Assembly: GCF_023241715.1 (NCBI RefSeq)
Contig: NZ_JALQCW010000068.1
Coordinates: 1 to 64,000 of the forward strand
DNA from: Pseudomonas morbosilactucae
GTDB taxonomy: Bacteria > Pseudomonadota > Gammaproteobacteria > Pseudomonadales > Pseudomonadaceae
Direction: 5' to 3'
Length of the DNA stretch: 64,000 bases
Shown: one piece after another, positions 42,624-51,687 of the stretch
Numbering within the stretch: position 1 is the first letter of the stretch
How the letters are laid out: each line of letters starts with the position of its first letter
Made by a program: the position numbers and the translations under genes
The notes under the pieces: model-generated
Seen by the model: only the letters and a program-made list of their open reading frames with translations
What the model was told of the DNA's origin: nothing
Databases searched by the model: none

Positions 42624-43415
42624 TCAATAGGTGAAAGACTTGACCAGCAACAGGTCGCCAATGGCGCGCATCGGAACAATAAAGGTCTCGCGTTTTTCGT
42701 TGACGGTGTTTTCGTTGAGCACCAGGTTGATCTGCGACGTGATCATCTCGTTCTGGTTACTGCCCGCCTCGAAGTTATAGCCGCCACTGCCGAAGTTGCC
42801 CCAGTAGTTGACGTAAATCAGGTAGGTGCCGTGCAGGGGCGCGGTCATGGTGAACATTTCCGGGCCGGGGCCGTCGACGCCATCCGGGTCGAGGCCACCG
42901 CCATTGGTCAGGCCCGGGTGGCCGAAGAATGCATGCTGCCCGTCGGGCGTAATGATGTGCATGTCCAGTTCCGCCTTGGGGTCGTCCCAGCCCAGCACCA
43001 CGCGGATACGCGCCGGAGTCTTGGAGTCGTTGGCTTCATAGAACTGCACACGCTTGAGGGACTTGCCCTCGGAGCTGCGCACTTCAACGCTGTTGGAGCC
43101 GGCACCAAAGGCATAGGGGCGACCGAAACGCCCTTGCTCATCGGTGTACAGGTTCAGCGGATTACCGTTCACCGACAGGCTGTGGGGCTGGCGCAAGTGC
43201 CCGATGGCCTTGAGCTGGCCTTCTATCATGGTGCGATTGCGCTGGATGCCACGGTCGATGGGTGGCGTCGGGTAGGCCACTTGCGGGTTTTCGCTGCGGT
43301 CCAGCAACCCGGAATAACGCCAGCCGGCCAGGGGTTCCTGCAGTTCGGCGGAAGGCTCGGCGAACGCCGTCGCGGCCACGCCCAGGGCCAGCAGAAGGGA
43401 GGATAGAGCGCGCAT
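42624..43415 (-). CDS. DUF2135 protein (YfaP type), first gene of the operon
   Basis: A 263-residue exported protein (MRALSSLLLALGVAATAFA signal). Its sections are AGWRYSGLLDRS, NSVEVRSSEGKSLKRVQFYEAND, and IRVVLGWDDPKAELDMHIITPDGQHAFFGH...YLIYVNYWGNFG. It is clearly homologous to the last gene of the same operon (33189). The ATG at 43415 gives a proper signal peptide. E. coli-type operons normally have a single yfaP, so this duplication brackets the unit. Confidence 0.88.
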   Translation of the reverse strand: MRALSSLLLALGVAATAFAEPSAELQEPLAGWRYSGLLDRSENPQVAYPTPPIDRGIQRNRTMIEGQLKAIGHLRQPHSLSVNGNPLNLYTDEQGRFGRPYAFGAGSNSVEVRSSEGKSLKRVQFYEANDSKTPARIRVVLGWDDPKAELDMHIITPDGQHAFFGHPGLTNGGGLDPDGVDGPGPEMFTMTAPLHGTYLIYVNYWGNFGSGGYNFEAGSNQNEMITSQINLVLNENTVNEKRETFIVPMRAIGDLLLVKSFTY

Positions 43416-43816
43416 GTACTGCGTCCTGCCATGCATGGGAAAACCCTGGCGCCAGGTCCGCGGCGCAGCTGCAAAGATTCAGAAAAGAGCCCAGCGACAG
43501 TGGGCCCTGGAAAGGCGGCAGATTAGCGACTTGGCGTCTGTTACACAATTGGCGAAAGGGGATTTTGCGAGGGAATCGGCAATGCCCTGAAAACCCCGCC
43601 ACACGTGCCATTACGGCGACATCACCGACCCGGAATCCCGTCACCATCGCTTGCGCAGAGTGAGTCTTGCCAAGCCCCATCAAACGTCCCGGATTCAGGC
43701 TTGAATCAGCCCACGAAGAGTGCTGGCAGGTAGGCGCCAGCAAGCGCTTCTCATTTGCCCCAAAACCCTCTGTCTGCTAGTGTCGCGCCGGTTTAACGTC
43801 AACCGGGATAGCCGCC
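43416..43816. other. Divergent intergenic region (DUF2135 gene / xseB)
   Basis: About 400 bases, no gene supported. It should hold the leftward promoter of the envelope operon and the xseB promoter. A palindrome TGCTGG-N10-CCAGCA (43721-43742) precedes the xseB promoter and could be an operator or a terminator. Confidence 0.5.
43755..43783 (+). promoter_or_regulatory. Probable promoter of xseB-ispA-dxs
   Basis: -35 TTGCCC (43755-43760), a 17-base spacer, and an extended -10 TGC-TAGTGT (43778-43783), about 33 bases before the xseB start. Confidence 0.5.
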
Positions 43817-44059
43817 ATGGCCCGCAAAAAAGCTGCCTTAGATTTCGAACAATCCCTCGCCGACCTGCAAACCCTGGTCGAGCGCCTGGAGAACGGCGAG
43901 CTGTCGCTGGAAGACTCGTTGACCGCCTTTGAACAAGGCATCGGCCTGACCCGTGACTGCCAGGCCGCCCTGGCCCAGGCCGAGCAGAAAGTGCAGGTCC
44001 TGCTGGAGCGCGATGGCGAACTGGCGGAGCAACCTTTCGATGCGGAACAGCCAGAATGA
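43817..44059 (+). CDS. xseB: Exodeoxyribonuclease VII small subunit
   Basis: An 80-residue helical protein with the family pattern FEQSLADLQTLVERLENGELSLEDSLTAFEQGIGLTRDCQAALAQAEQKV. XseB binds the large subunit XseA (elsewhere in the genome) to make the single-strand exonuclease. ispA overlaps its last codons by 4 bases (ATGA). Confidence 0.95.
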   Translation: MARKKAALDFEQSLADLQTLVERLENGELSLEDSLTAFEQGIGLTRDCQAALAQAEQKVQVLLERDGELAEQPFDAEQPE

Positions 44060-44943
44060 TTGCCGCCTATCAGGCCAGCAGTCAGGCCCGCGTCGACGCC
44101 GCCCTGCAATCCCTGTTCATCGCTCCAAGCCCCGAACTCGCCCGCCTTTATGAAGCCATGCGCTACAGCGTGATGAATGGCGGCAAGCGCGTGCGTCCAT
44201 TGCTGGCCTACGCCGCCTGCGAGGCCCTGGGCGGCAAGCCCGAGCAAGCCAACGGCGCGGCCTGCGCGGTGGAGCTGATCCACGCCTATTCCCTGGTCCA
44301 CGACGATTTGCCAGCCATGGACGATGACGACCTGCGTCGCGGCCAGCCCACCACCCACAAAGCCTTCGATGAAGCCTGCGCGATCCTCGCCGGCGACGGT
44401 TTGCAGAGCCTGGCCTTCAGTGCCCTGCTGGACCCGAACCTGAGCCAGGCCAGCAGCGAGATCCGCCTGCAGATGGTCAGCGCCCTGGCGCTGGCGGCAG
44501 GCCCGGCAGGCATGGTCGGCGGCCAGGCCATCGACCTCGGCTCAGTGGGCCTCAAGCTGGACCAAAAGGCCCTGGAGTACATGCACCGGCACAAGACCGG
44601 CGCGCTGATCGAGGCCAGCGTCAAGCTCGGCGCCCTGGCCAGCGGTGTGGCGCAGAAAGACGAACTCAAGTCCTTGCAGACCTACGCCCAGGCCATCGGC
44701 CTGGCGTTCCAAGTGCAGGACGACATCCTCGATGTGGAAAGCGATACCGCCACCCTGGGCAAACGCCAGGGCGCCGACATCGCCCGTGACAAACCGACCT
44801 ACCCGGCCCTGCTCGGGCTCGAAGCGGCCAAGGCCTACGCCCTGGAGCTGCGGGACCAGGCACTGCATGCCCTGCGACCCTTTGACGCGGCGGCCGAGCC
44901 GTTGCGCGAGCTGGCGCGTTATATCGTCGAACGCCGTAACTGA
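44056..44943 (+). CDS. ispA: Farnesyl diphosphate synthase
   Basis: A 295-residue trans-prenyltransferase with the first aspartate-rich motif DDLPAMDDDDLRRG and the second DDILD (in AFQVQDDILDVESDT), plus GGKRVRPLLAYAACE. It condenses IPP with DMAPP and geranyl-PP. It is coupled to xseB by ATGA and is followed by dxs, so the operon combines two isoprenoid genes. Confidence 0.95.
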   Translation: MIAAYQASSQARVDAALQSLFIAPSPELARLYEAMRYSVMNGGKRVRPLLAYAACEALGGKPEQANGAACAVELIHAYSLVHDDLPAMDDDDLRRGQPTTHKAFDEACAILAGDGLQSLAFSALLDPNLSQASSEIRLQMVSALALAAGPAGMVGGQAIDLGSVGLKLDQKALEYMHRHKTGALIEASVKLGALASGVAQKDELKSLQTYAQAIGLAFQVQDDILDVESDTATLGKRQGADIARDKPTYPALLGLEAAKAYALELRDQALHALRPFDAAAEPLRELARYIVERRN

Positions 44944-45053
44944 AAGGCCGCGCTGCACAGGCTGCATATCGGCCAAGTTCGGCGCTCCGCGTGGGCAGCT
45001 TGCGATGCTTAAGGTAAACTGCCGCCTCTTCTATACCTATAACGATTCGCCTG

Positions 45054-46952
45054 ATGCCCACGACGTTTCATGAGATTCCCCGCAAACGCCCGACCACGCC
45101 CCTGCTCGACCGCGCCAACACGCCGGACGGCCTGCGCCGGTTAGGTGAAGCCGAGCTGGAAACCCTGGCCGATGAGTTGCGCCTGGAATTGCTCTACACG
45201 GTCGGTCAGACCGGCGGGCATTTCGGGGCCGGCCTCGGAGTCATCGAGCTGACCATCGCCCTGCATTACGTCTTCGACACCCCGGACGACCGGCTGGTGT
45301 GGGACGTGGGTCATCAGGCTTATCCGCACAAGATCCTCACCGGACGCCGCGAACGCATGGCCAGCCTGCGCCAGAAGGATGGCCTGGCCGCCTTTCCGCG
45401 ACGCTCCGAAAGCGAGTACGACACCTTTGGCGTCGGCCACTCCAGCACCTCCATCAGCGCCGCCCTGGGCATGGCCATTGCCGCCCGCCTGCAAGGCAGC
45501 GAGCGCAAGGCGATTGCGGTGATCGGTGATGGCGCGCTGACCGCCGGCATGGCCTTCGAGGCGCTGAACCATGCGCCGGAAGTGGACGCCAACATGCTGG
45601 TGATCCTCAACGACAACGACATGTCGATCTCGCGCAATGTCGGCGGGCTGTCCAACTACCTGGCCAAGATCCTCTCCAGCCGCACCTACGCCAGCATGCG
45701 CGAGGGCAGCAAGAAGGTCCTGTCGCGCCTGCCCGGCGCCTGGGAAATCGCCCGCCGCACCGAAGAATACGCCAAGGGCATGCTGGTCCCCGGCACCCTG
45801 TTCGAAGAACTGGGCTGGAACTACATCGGCCCCATCGACGGCCACGACCTGCCGACCCTGATCGCCACTCTGCGCAACATGCGTGACCTCAAGGGGCCGC
45901 AATTCCTGCACGTGGTGACCAAGAAAGGCAAAGGTTTCGCCCCGGCGGAAGTCGACCCGATCGGCTACCACGCCATCACCAAGCTGGAACCCCTGGACGC
46001 TCCGGCCGCTGCGCCGAAGAAAGCCGGCGGGCCGAAGTACTCCGGCGTATTTGGCGAATGGCTGTGCGACATGGCCGCCGCCGACCCGCGCCTGGTGGGC
46101 ATCACCCCGGCGATGAAGGAAGGCTCCGACCTGGTGGCCTTCAGCGAGCGCTTCCCGCTGCGCTACTTTGACGTGGCGATTGCCGAACAACACGCGGTGA
46201 CCCTCGCGGCCGGCATGGCCTGCGAAGGCGCCAAGCCAGTGGTGGCGATCTATTCGACCTTCCTCCAGCGTGGCTACGACCAACTGGTCCACGACGTCGC
46301 GGTGCAGAACCTCGACGTACTGTTCGCCATTGACCGTGCCGGCCTGGTGGGCGAAGACGGCCCGACCCACGCCGGCAGTTTCGACCTTTCTTACCTGCGC
46401 TGCATCCCCGGCATGCTGGTGATGACCCCGAGCGACGAGAACGAGTTGCGCAAGATGCTCAGCACCGGCCATCTGTACAACGGCCCGGCGGCTGTGCGCT
46501 ACCCACGGGGCAACGGCCCCAACGCGCCGATCGACAAAGACCTGGAACCGATCGAGATCGGCAAGGGTGTGATCCGTCGCCAGGGCAAACAGGTCGCTTT
46601 GCTGGTGTTTGGCGTGCAATTGGCCGAAGCCCTGCATGTGGCCGAGAAGCTGGACGCCACGGTGGTCGACATGCGTTTCGTCAAACCCCTGGATGAAGCC
46701 CTGGTCCGCGAGATCGCCGGCAGCCACGAACTGCTGGTGACCGTCGAAGAGAACGCCATCATGGGTGGCGCCGGCGGCGCGGTCAGCGAGTTCCTGGCCC
46801 AGGAAAACATCCTCAAGTCGATCCTGCACCTGGGCCTGCCCGATGCTTACGTCGAGCACGCCAAACCGGCACAGATGCTCGCCGAGTGCGGCCTGGACGC
46901 TGCCGGGATCGAAGCCTCGGTGCGTCAGCGCCTGCAACTGCTGGGGCACTGA
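45054..46952 (+). CDS. dxs: 1-deoxy-D-xylulose-5-phosphate synthase
   Basis: A 632-residue thiamine-diphosphate enzyme that makes DXP from pyruvate and glyceraldehyde-3-phosphate, the first step of the MEP isoprenoid route. The N-terminal domain has VWDVGHQAYPHKILTGR and the ThDP motif GDGALTAGMAFEALNH...NDNDMSIS. The pyrimidine domain has FDVAIAEQHAVTLAAGMA and the transketolase C-domain follows. Full length. It follows ispA by 110 bases and is probably in the same operon. Confidence 0.97.
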   Translation: MPTTFHEIPRKRPTTPLLDRANTPDGLRRLGEAELETLADELRLELLYTVGQTGGHFGAGLGVIELTIALHYVFDTPDDRLVWDVGHQAYPHKILTGRRERMASLRQKDGLAAFPRRSESEYDTFGVGHSSTSISAALGMAIAARLQGSERKAIAVIGDGALTAGMAFEALNHAPEVDANMLVILNDNDMSISRNVGGLSNYLAKILSSRTYASMREGSKKVLSRLPGAWEIARRTEEYAKGMLVPGTLFEELGWNYIGPIDGHDLPTLIATLRNMRDLKGPQFLHVVTKKGKGFAPAEVDPIGYHAITKLEPLDAPAAAPKKAGGPKYSGVFGEWLCDMAAADPRLVGITPAMKEGSDLVAFSERFPLRYFDVAIAEQHAVTLAAGMACEGAKPVVAIYSTFLQRGYDQLVHDVAVQNLDVLFAIDRAGLVGEDGPTHAGSFDLSYLRCIPGMLVMTPSDENELRKMLSTGHLYNGPAAVRYPRGNGPNAPIDKDLEPIEIGKGVIRRQGKQVALLVFGVQLAEALHVAEKLDATVVDMRFVKPLDEALVREIAGSHELLVTVEENAIMGGAGGAVSEFLAQENILKSILHLGLPDAYVEHAKPAQMLAECGLDAAGIEASVRQRLQLLGH

Positions 46953-46989
46953 TAGCCGCCGCAGCGTTCGCCCCCTGGCGCGGGGGCGA

Positions 46990-47787
46990 TCAGCGTTGCG
47001 GTGCAATCAAGGCACACAGTGCGGCGGTCGCCGCGACCATCTGTGCGCTGGGCCGCTCCAGGCCGTTATCCATCACCCTTAACAACCGCCCCTGAGCCAC
47101 CGCCGCGATCTGCGGCCAGGCTTTCCAGGCGTCCAGCTGTGCCTGGCGGGTGGCAAGGATGGCCTGGGGATTGCGCGCCAACACCGCTTCGATACTGACC
47201 TGGGGCGCCGGCAGTGCCTGGTCGGCAAACACGTTACGTGCGCCGCACACACTCAAGGCATCGCTGATGATCTGCTGGCCACCAATGGTGTACAGCGGCC
47301 GATCCCAGACCTGATAGAACACCGGCAAGGGGGACGGGCGCTGATAGCGCTGGCGCAACTCAGCAAGCCGCGCATCCAGTTGCGCCGCCAGCTTATGCCC
47401 CGCTTCGGGCCGGCCCAGGCGCTCGCCGATCTCGGCAATCTGCCGGGTGAGCTGCGCAAGGCTGTGGGGTTCAGCAACGTAGGTGGCAATGCCCAGGCGA
47501 GCCAACTGCTCACGCTGGGCCGGGCCAACACTGGCAGGCCAGAGCAGTAACAGGTCGGGTTTGAGGCTGAGCAGACGCTCCACATCCAATTGGCCATAGC
47601 GGCCCACGGACGGCAGGTCTTGCAACTCGGGAGGGCGTTCGCCGGCATCCAGCACCCCCACCAGCAGCTCACTGGCCCCCAGTTCGACGACGATTTCCGA
47701 CAGCGAAGGGGCCAGGCTGACCACCCGCTCCACTGCCAAAGCCGGGCCACACAGGACCAGCAGCAGGAGCGCCAGCCAGCAGCGCAT
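46990..47787 (-). CDS. Periplasmic cobalamin-binding protein, BtuF type
   Basis: A 265-residue exported binding protein (signal to GPALA) with the BtuF/helical-backbone pattern: RVVSLAPSLSEIVVELGASELLVGV, VGRYGQLDVERLLSLKPDLLL, and QVWDRPLYTIGGQQIISDALSVCGARNVF. It should deliver cobalamin (or a related ligand) to an ABC importer. This matters here because EutBC needs adenosylcobalamin. The ATG at 47787 abuts the stop of the upstream gene (TGATG overlap). No cobalamin riboswitch was seen. Confidence 0.82.
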   Translation of the reverse strand: MRCWLALLLLVLCGPALAVERVVSLAPSLSEIVVELGASELLVGVLDAGERPPELQDLPSVGRYGQLDVERLLSLKPDLLLLWPASVGPAQREQLARLGIATYVAEPHSLAQLTRQIAEIGERLGRPEAGHKLAAQLDARLAELRQRYQRPSPLPVFYQVWDRPLYTIGGQQIISDALSVCGARNVFADQALPAPQVSIEAVLARNPQAILATRQAQLDAWKAWPQIAAVAQGRLLRVMDNGLERPSAQMVAATAALCALIAPQR

Positions 47788-48206
47788 CAGCCGAGCTGGC
47801 GTGGAATACGGTAGAGGTAGAACAGCACCGTGGTGGACAGTGCCAGAAGAAACAGCGGCACGGCTTCCAGGCCGACGAAGACCGCCAAGGTGCCAACCCA
47901 CGCCGGCAATGCGGCCACCAGCAAGGCCAGGCGACGGCGCGCGGCCAGCTCGATCCAGGCGGCGGGTTCTTCCGGGGTGTCCAGGGCTTTCTGGGTGGCG
48001 ATCAGGGCGTGCTTGTAGCCACTAAAGAACCGCAAACTGACAAACATCGAGGCCACGCCAGCGATAAAGAACGGCATGGCCAACACTGGCAACAGGGCTT
48101 CGCCTTGACCAAACAGTGCATTGATCACGAACAGCGGCAGCAAGGCCAGCGCCAGGTACTGCCACCAGCTGACGGCCAGGCGCCGCCGCACTTGGCCGCG
48201 GGTCAC
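47787..48206 (-). CDS. Membrane protein of unknown function
   Basis: A 139-residue protein with four hydrophobic segments (around residues 15-35, 40-60, 92-110 and 112-130), starting at GTG, which overlaps the ribA stop (GTGA). I recognise no family. Coupled to ribA and the BtuF-type gene. Confidence 0.6.
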   Translation of the reverse strand: MTRGQVRRRLAVSWWQYLALALLPLFVINALFGQGEALLPVLAMPFFIAGVASMFVSLRFFSGYKHALIATQKALDTPEEPAAWIELAARRRLALLVAALPAWVGTLAVFVGLEAVPLFLLALSTTVLFYLYRIPRQLG

Positions 48207-48820
48207 GCGCGGTCGACCTCGCCCTGGTGCTCGTTGCCCATCATGTGGTCGAGCTTGCTGGCCTTGGTGGCCAGGTAGAGCTTGTTATGGGGGTTATGCC
48301 CGGTGTGCAACGGCACCCGCTCGGCCACCTGAATGCCCATCTCGGTCAGGGCTTTGACCTTGCGCGGGTTGTTGGTCATCAGGCGCAGGGAGGTGACGCC
48401 CAAGTGCTCCAGCATCGGCAGACACATGGCGTAGTCACGCTGGTCAGCAGCAAAGCCCAGGCGCTCGTTGGCCTCAACGGTATCGGCACCGCCGTCCTGC
48501 AGTTCGTAGGCGCGGATCTTGTTCAGCAAGCCAATGCCACGGCCTTCCTGGCGCAGGTACAACAGCACGCCACGGCCTTCACGGGCGATGGCCCGCAGGG
48601 CGGCTTCCAGTTGCGAGCCGCAGTCGCAACGCTGGCTGAACAGGGCATCGCCGGTCAGGCATTCAGAGTGCAACCGGCCGAGTACCGGGGCACCATCGGC
48701 GACATCACCCAGGCTGAGCACCACGTGCTCACGGCCGGTGGCTTCATCGAGAAAGCCATGCATGGTGAATTGCGCAAAAGGGGTGGGCAACTTGGAAGCG
48801 GCAACAAAAACGACGGGCAC
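48203..48820 (-). CDS. ribA: GTP cyclohydrolase II
   Basis: A 205-residue enzyme of the first committed riboflavin step. The zinc site is intact: SECLTGDALFSQRCDCGSQL carries the three cysteines. The catalytic segment YLRQEGRGIGLLNKIRAYELQD...DTVEANERLGFAADQRDY and the C-terminal TNNPRKVKALTEMGI are also present. The start is a GTG. It is the functional GCHII of this window; compare the zinc-less domain of RibBA. Confidence 0.96.
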   Translation of the reverse strand: MPVVFVAASKLPTPFAQFTMHGFLDEATGREHVVLSLGDVADGAPVLGRLHSECLTGDALFSQRCDCGSQLEAALRAIAREGRGVLLYLRQEGRGIGLLNKIRAYELQDGGADTVEANERLGFAADQRDYAMCLPMLEHLGVTSLRLMTNNPRKVKALTEMGIQVAERVPLHTGHNPHNKLYLATKASKLDHMMGNEHQGEVDRA

Positions 48821-48933
48821 CGTTGTGCTCCTGATCTGTATTGGGACTGGAGATTCGCAGAGGCGGCATTGTAACAGCAGCTTTCGACAGACGCTTAGGC
48901 TGAATTATCGGAGATAAAGATCGATAAGTTTGA

Positions 48934-49692
48934 TCAAGGGGTCAACACCGCTCGCCCGGATTCAAAGGGGTAAGGCTGCTTCCAATGCTGGAAAATCGGC
49001 CGCAGGTGGCCGTTTTTGACCAACTCTTCCATGCGTCGATCAAACACCGCGAGCAAGGCGCGACCACGCTCGTTGTCGGTAAAGCCCAGGTACAGCGGCA
49101 ATTCGGCCAGATGGCTGAGCCGGAAGCGCGAAGGGTCTTCAGCCTGGCCGAGCACGTAATTCACCTCGGTCAAGGCATCGATGTAGTAGTCGGCGCGGTT
49201 GTACATCAGCATCGGCAGAATGCCGATACGCCGGCGAATCTCATTGAAGCGCCGGACATTGGGCAAGTAATCCTGATACTTGTAGCCGCGCACCCAGACC
49301 AGCCGGTAAGCACCGAGGTTGTCCTGGGTCAGGGGCGGATTGCTCGCCAGCCCCAGGGAGTAGATATGGTCGGTGTCGTAATTCCAGCGAGGGTAAAGCA
49401 GGCCCACCGACTCGCCACGATAAGCCCCGACCTGGGCATCCACCTCGGCCCGCTGCACCAGCCCCACCGAGCGGGTGTAGGGCACGCTGCGGATGTCCAG
49501 CTTGATCCCTTGCGGCTCGAACACTTCCCGCAGGATGTCCCACGCCAGGCCCTGGCCGTTGGCTTCGGTGTAGTCGTCCCATTCCTCACTGGCCAGGCGA
49601 ATGGGCCCGAGCGACGCCGGTGACTCGCCAGCCCAGGCCACGCTATACCCGCAGAAACAGAGCAACAGCACCAGAGCGCGGCTGAACCCCAT
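48934..49692 (-). CDS. Periplasmic solute-binding protein (SBP_bac_3-like)
   Basis: A 252-residue exported protein with signal peptide (MGFSRALVLLLCFCGYSVAWA) and the extracellular solute-binding fold: LASEEWDDYTEANGQGLAWDILREVFEPQGIKLDIRSVPYTRSVGLVQRAEVDAQVGAY. Such proteins bind amino acids or are sensory homologues; no transporter genes are beside it, so it may be an orphan sensor or use a remote permease. I placed the start at ATG 49692. Confidence 0.82.
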   Translation of the reverse strand: MGFSRALVLLLCFCGYSVAWAGESPASLGPIRLASEEWDDYTEANGQGLAWDILREVFEPQGIKLDIRSVPYTRSVGLVQRAEVDAQVGAYRGESVGLLYPRWNYDTDHIYSLGLASNPPLTQDNLGAYRLVWVRGYKYQDYLPNVRRFNEIRRRIGILPMLMYNRADYYIDALTEVNYVLGQAEDPSRFRLSHLAELPLYLGFTDNERGRALLAVFDRRMEELVKNGHLRPIFQHWKQPYPFESGRAVLTP

Positions 49693-49702
49693 GTTCAATC
49701 CC

Positions 49703-50206
49703 TCAGGTAAAACACCACACCAGCCCCTGCATCGCCAACCAGGCAAACACCCCGGCCAGCACATCATCGAGCATGATGCCGACACCGCCGTGCACATGCC
49801 GGTCGATCCAGCGGATTGGCCAGGGCTTGAGAATGTCGAAGAAGCGGAACATCAGGAACCCGGCGAGCAACCAGTACCAGCCTTCCGGCACCAGCCAGAG
49901 GGTGATCCACATACCGACCATTTCATCCCAGACGATGCCTTCGTGGTCATGGACCCGCAGGTCATTGGCCACCTTGCCGCACAGCCAGAAGCCGAACAGC
50001 ATGGTGATGCCAAGCATCAGCCAGTAGCCCCAATCCGGCAGCATCTGCCACAACGGAATAAAGGGTAGTGCAACCAGCGACCCCCAGGTGCCCGGCGCCT
50101 TGGGCAAGGTGCCGGAGCCAAAGCCGAAGGCCAGGAAATGCCAGGGATTACGCCAGACCGACGGCGGCACGAACTCAGCCGGAACCTGTTTGGGATGATC
50201 TGTCAC
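49703..50206 (-). CDS. pgpA: Phosphatidylglycerophosphatase A
   Basis: A 167-residue membrane enzyme that dephosphorylates phosphatidylglycerol phosphate. Typical are FGSGTLPKAPGTWGSLVALP, DLRVHDHEGIVWDEMVGMWITLW and FRFFDILKPWPIRWIDRHVHGGVGIMLDDVLAG. It starts at GTG, overlapping the thiL stop (GTGA), the usual thiL-pgpA pairing of gamma-proteobacteria. Confidence 0.95.
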   Translation of the reverse strand: MTDHPKQVPAEFVPPSVWRNPWHFLAFGFGSGTLPKAPGTWGSLVALPFIPLWQMLPDWGYWLMLGITMLFGFWLCGKVANDLRVHDHEGIVWDEMVGMWITLWLVPEGWYWLLAGFLMFRFFDILKPWPIRWIDRHVHGGVGIMLDDVLAGVFAWLAMQGLVWCFT

Positions 50207-51168
50207 GGTGTCTCCCGAAAATGTTGATAGCCCCGCAGACTCGGGGTGATGTCTTGCCCACTGGCGTCCAGCAGCGTCACGCCCTCCCCGCTGACCACCC
50301 GCCCCACCACATGCACCGGCCAGCCTTCGGCCAGCAAGGGCGCCAATTCGGCAGGTGGCAGGGTGAAGGCCAGCACGTAGTCGTCACCGCCGCTCAAGGC
50401 CGCGACCCGTGCTCCGGCCTCGCCGAGAAAACTCACCAGCGCCGGGGACATCGGCAAGCGCTGACTGTCGATCTGCAGACCCACGGCCGAGGCTTTGGCG
50501 ATGTGCCCACAATCGGCCAGCAGGCCATCGGAGATATCCAGGGCCGAAGTGGCCTTGCCCCGCAGTGCCTGCCCCAGGCCAAGCTGGGGTTGGGGCGACC
50601 AGTAATGAGCCAGCAGCGGCTCAGCGATCGCCGGCTCGGCGCTGCGTTGCCCCAGCACCAGCGGCAGGGCGCCCGCGCCGTTGCCCAGCTCACCGCCGAC
50701 ACAGAGCAAATCCCCCGGCCGGGCACCGCTGCGGACCAGGGCCTGGCCAACCGGCACCCGACCCAACACGGTCAGGGTCAAGGCCAGGGGGCCGCGCGTG
50801 GTGTCGCCGCCAATCAAACGCACGCCGCAATCTTGCGCCATGGCATTCAAACCACGGGCAAAGGATTGCAGCCAATCGGCGTCCACCGTCGGCAAGGTCA
50901 GGGCAAGGGTAAAGGCCAGCGGGGCGGCGCCCATGGCGGCCAGATCACTGACGGCCACCGCCAGGGAGCGTTGACCTAAAAGAAAGGGCTCGCAGGGATC
51001 GGCGAAGTGCACACCGCTCACCAGGGTGTCGGTGGAAATCGCCAACTGCTCGCCAGGGGGCACTGCCAGCAAGGCGCAGTCGTCGCCAATCCCCAGGGCA
51101 ACACCCTCGCCGGCCTGCGCACAAGGCGCGGCAGCGAAGAAGTTACGGATCAGCTCAAACTCGCCCAT
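50203..51168 (-). CDS. thiL: Thiamine-monophosphate kinase
   Basis: A 321-residue kinase making thiamine diphosphate from the monophosphate. Recognisable are MGEFELI, GIGDDCALL, DTLVSGVHF, AVSDLAAMGAAPLA, GGDTTRGPLALTLTVLG and TSALDISDGLLADCGHI. ATG 51168 gives the standard N-terminus. It lies between nusB and pgpA, the common order. Confidence 0.96.
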   Translation of the reverse strand: MGEFELIRNFFAAAPCAQAGEGVALGIGDDCALLAVPPGEQLAISTDTLVSGVHFADPCEPFLLGQRSLAVAVSDLAAMGAAPLAFTLALTLPTVDADWLQSFARGLNAMAQDCGVRLIGGDTTRGPLALTLTVLGRVPVGQALVRSGARPGDLLCVGGELGNGAGALPLVLGQRSAEPAIAEPLLAHYWSPQPQLGLGQALRGKATSALDISDGLLADCGHIAKASAVGLQIDSQRLPMSPALVSFLGEAGARVAALSGGDDYVLAFTLPPAELAPLLAEGWPVHVVGRVVSGEGVTLLDASGQDITPSLRGYQHFRETP

Positions 51169-51186
51169 GGCAGCCACAAGCGCGAA

Positions 51187-51687
51187 TCAGCGCTTGAACG
51201 CCTTCACTTCAGCTTCACGCAGACGTGGGGCCAGCTTGTCGAGTACGCCGTTGACGAACTTGTGACCGTCGGTGGAACCGAAGACCTTGGCCAGTTCGAT
51301 ACCTTCGTTGATCACAACGCGGTACGGCACGTCGACGCGCTTGAGCAGTTCCCAGGTGGACAGGCGCAACACCGCCAGCTCAACCGGGTCCAGCTCATCG
51401 ATGGTGATGTCCAGGCAAGGCGTGAGAGCGCTGTCGATCTCGTCTTTGCTGGCCGGAACCCCGTGCAGGATTTCACGGAAGTAGGCACCGTCGATGTCGG
51501 TGAAATCGTTGTCGACCCGGAACTGCGCTTCGATCTCGTTCAGCGAGTGCTTGGCCATGTGCCATTGGTACAGCGCCTGAGTCGCGAGCTGACGGGCTTC
51601 GCGGCGCTTGGCGCTCTTGGATGGCTTGCCAGCGTCCGCAGGTTTCGGATCGCGCGGGTTGAAACGATCGCTATCGTCGCTAATCAC
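51187..51687 (-). CDS. nusB: Transcription antitermination factor NusB
   Basis: A 166-residue all-helical protein binding boxA RNA with NusE (S10) in rRNA antitermination. Patterns: RREARQLATQALYQWHM, YFREILHGV and ELAVLRLSTWELLKRVDVPYRVVINEGIELAKVFGSTDGHKFVNGVLDKLAP. Starts at GTG, coupled to ribH (GTGA). Confidence 0.96.
   Translation of the reverse strand: MISDDSDRFNPRDPKPADAGKPSKSAKRREARQLATQALYQWHMAKHSLNEIEAQFRVDNDFTDIDGAYFREILHGVPASKDEIDSALTPCLDITIDELDPVELAVLRLSTWELLKRVDVPYRVVINEGIELAKVFGSTDGHKFVNGVLDKLAPRLREAEVKAFKR

Noticed and set aside
45141..47006. A 621-codon open frame antisense to dxs
   Set aside because: The dxs frame has full family motifs; the antisense frame has none.
47788..48933. 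Cobalamin riboswitch before the BtuF-type gene
   Set aside because: The gene is coupled to the upstream frames, leaving no leader, and no B12-box was seen near ribA.
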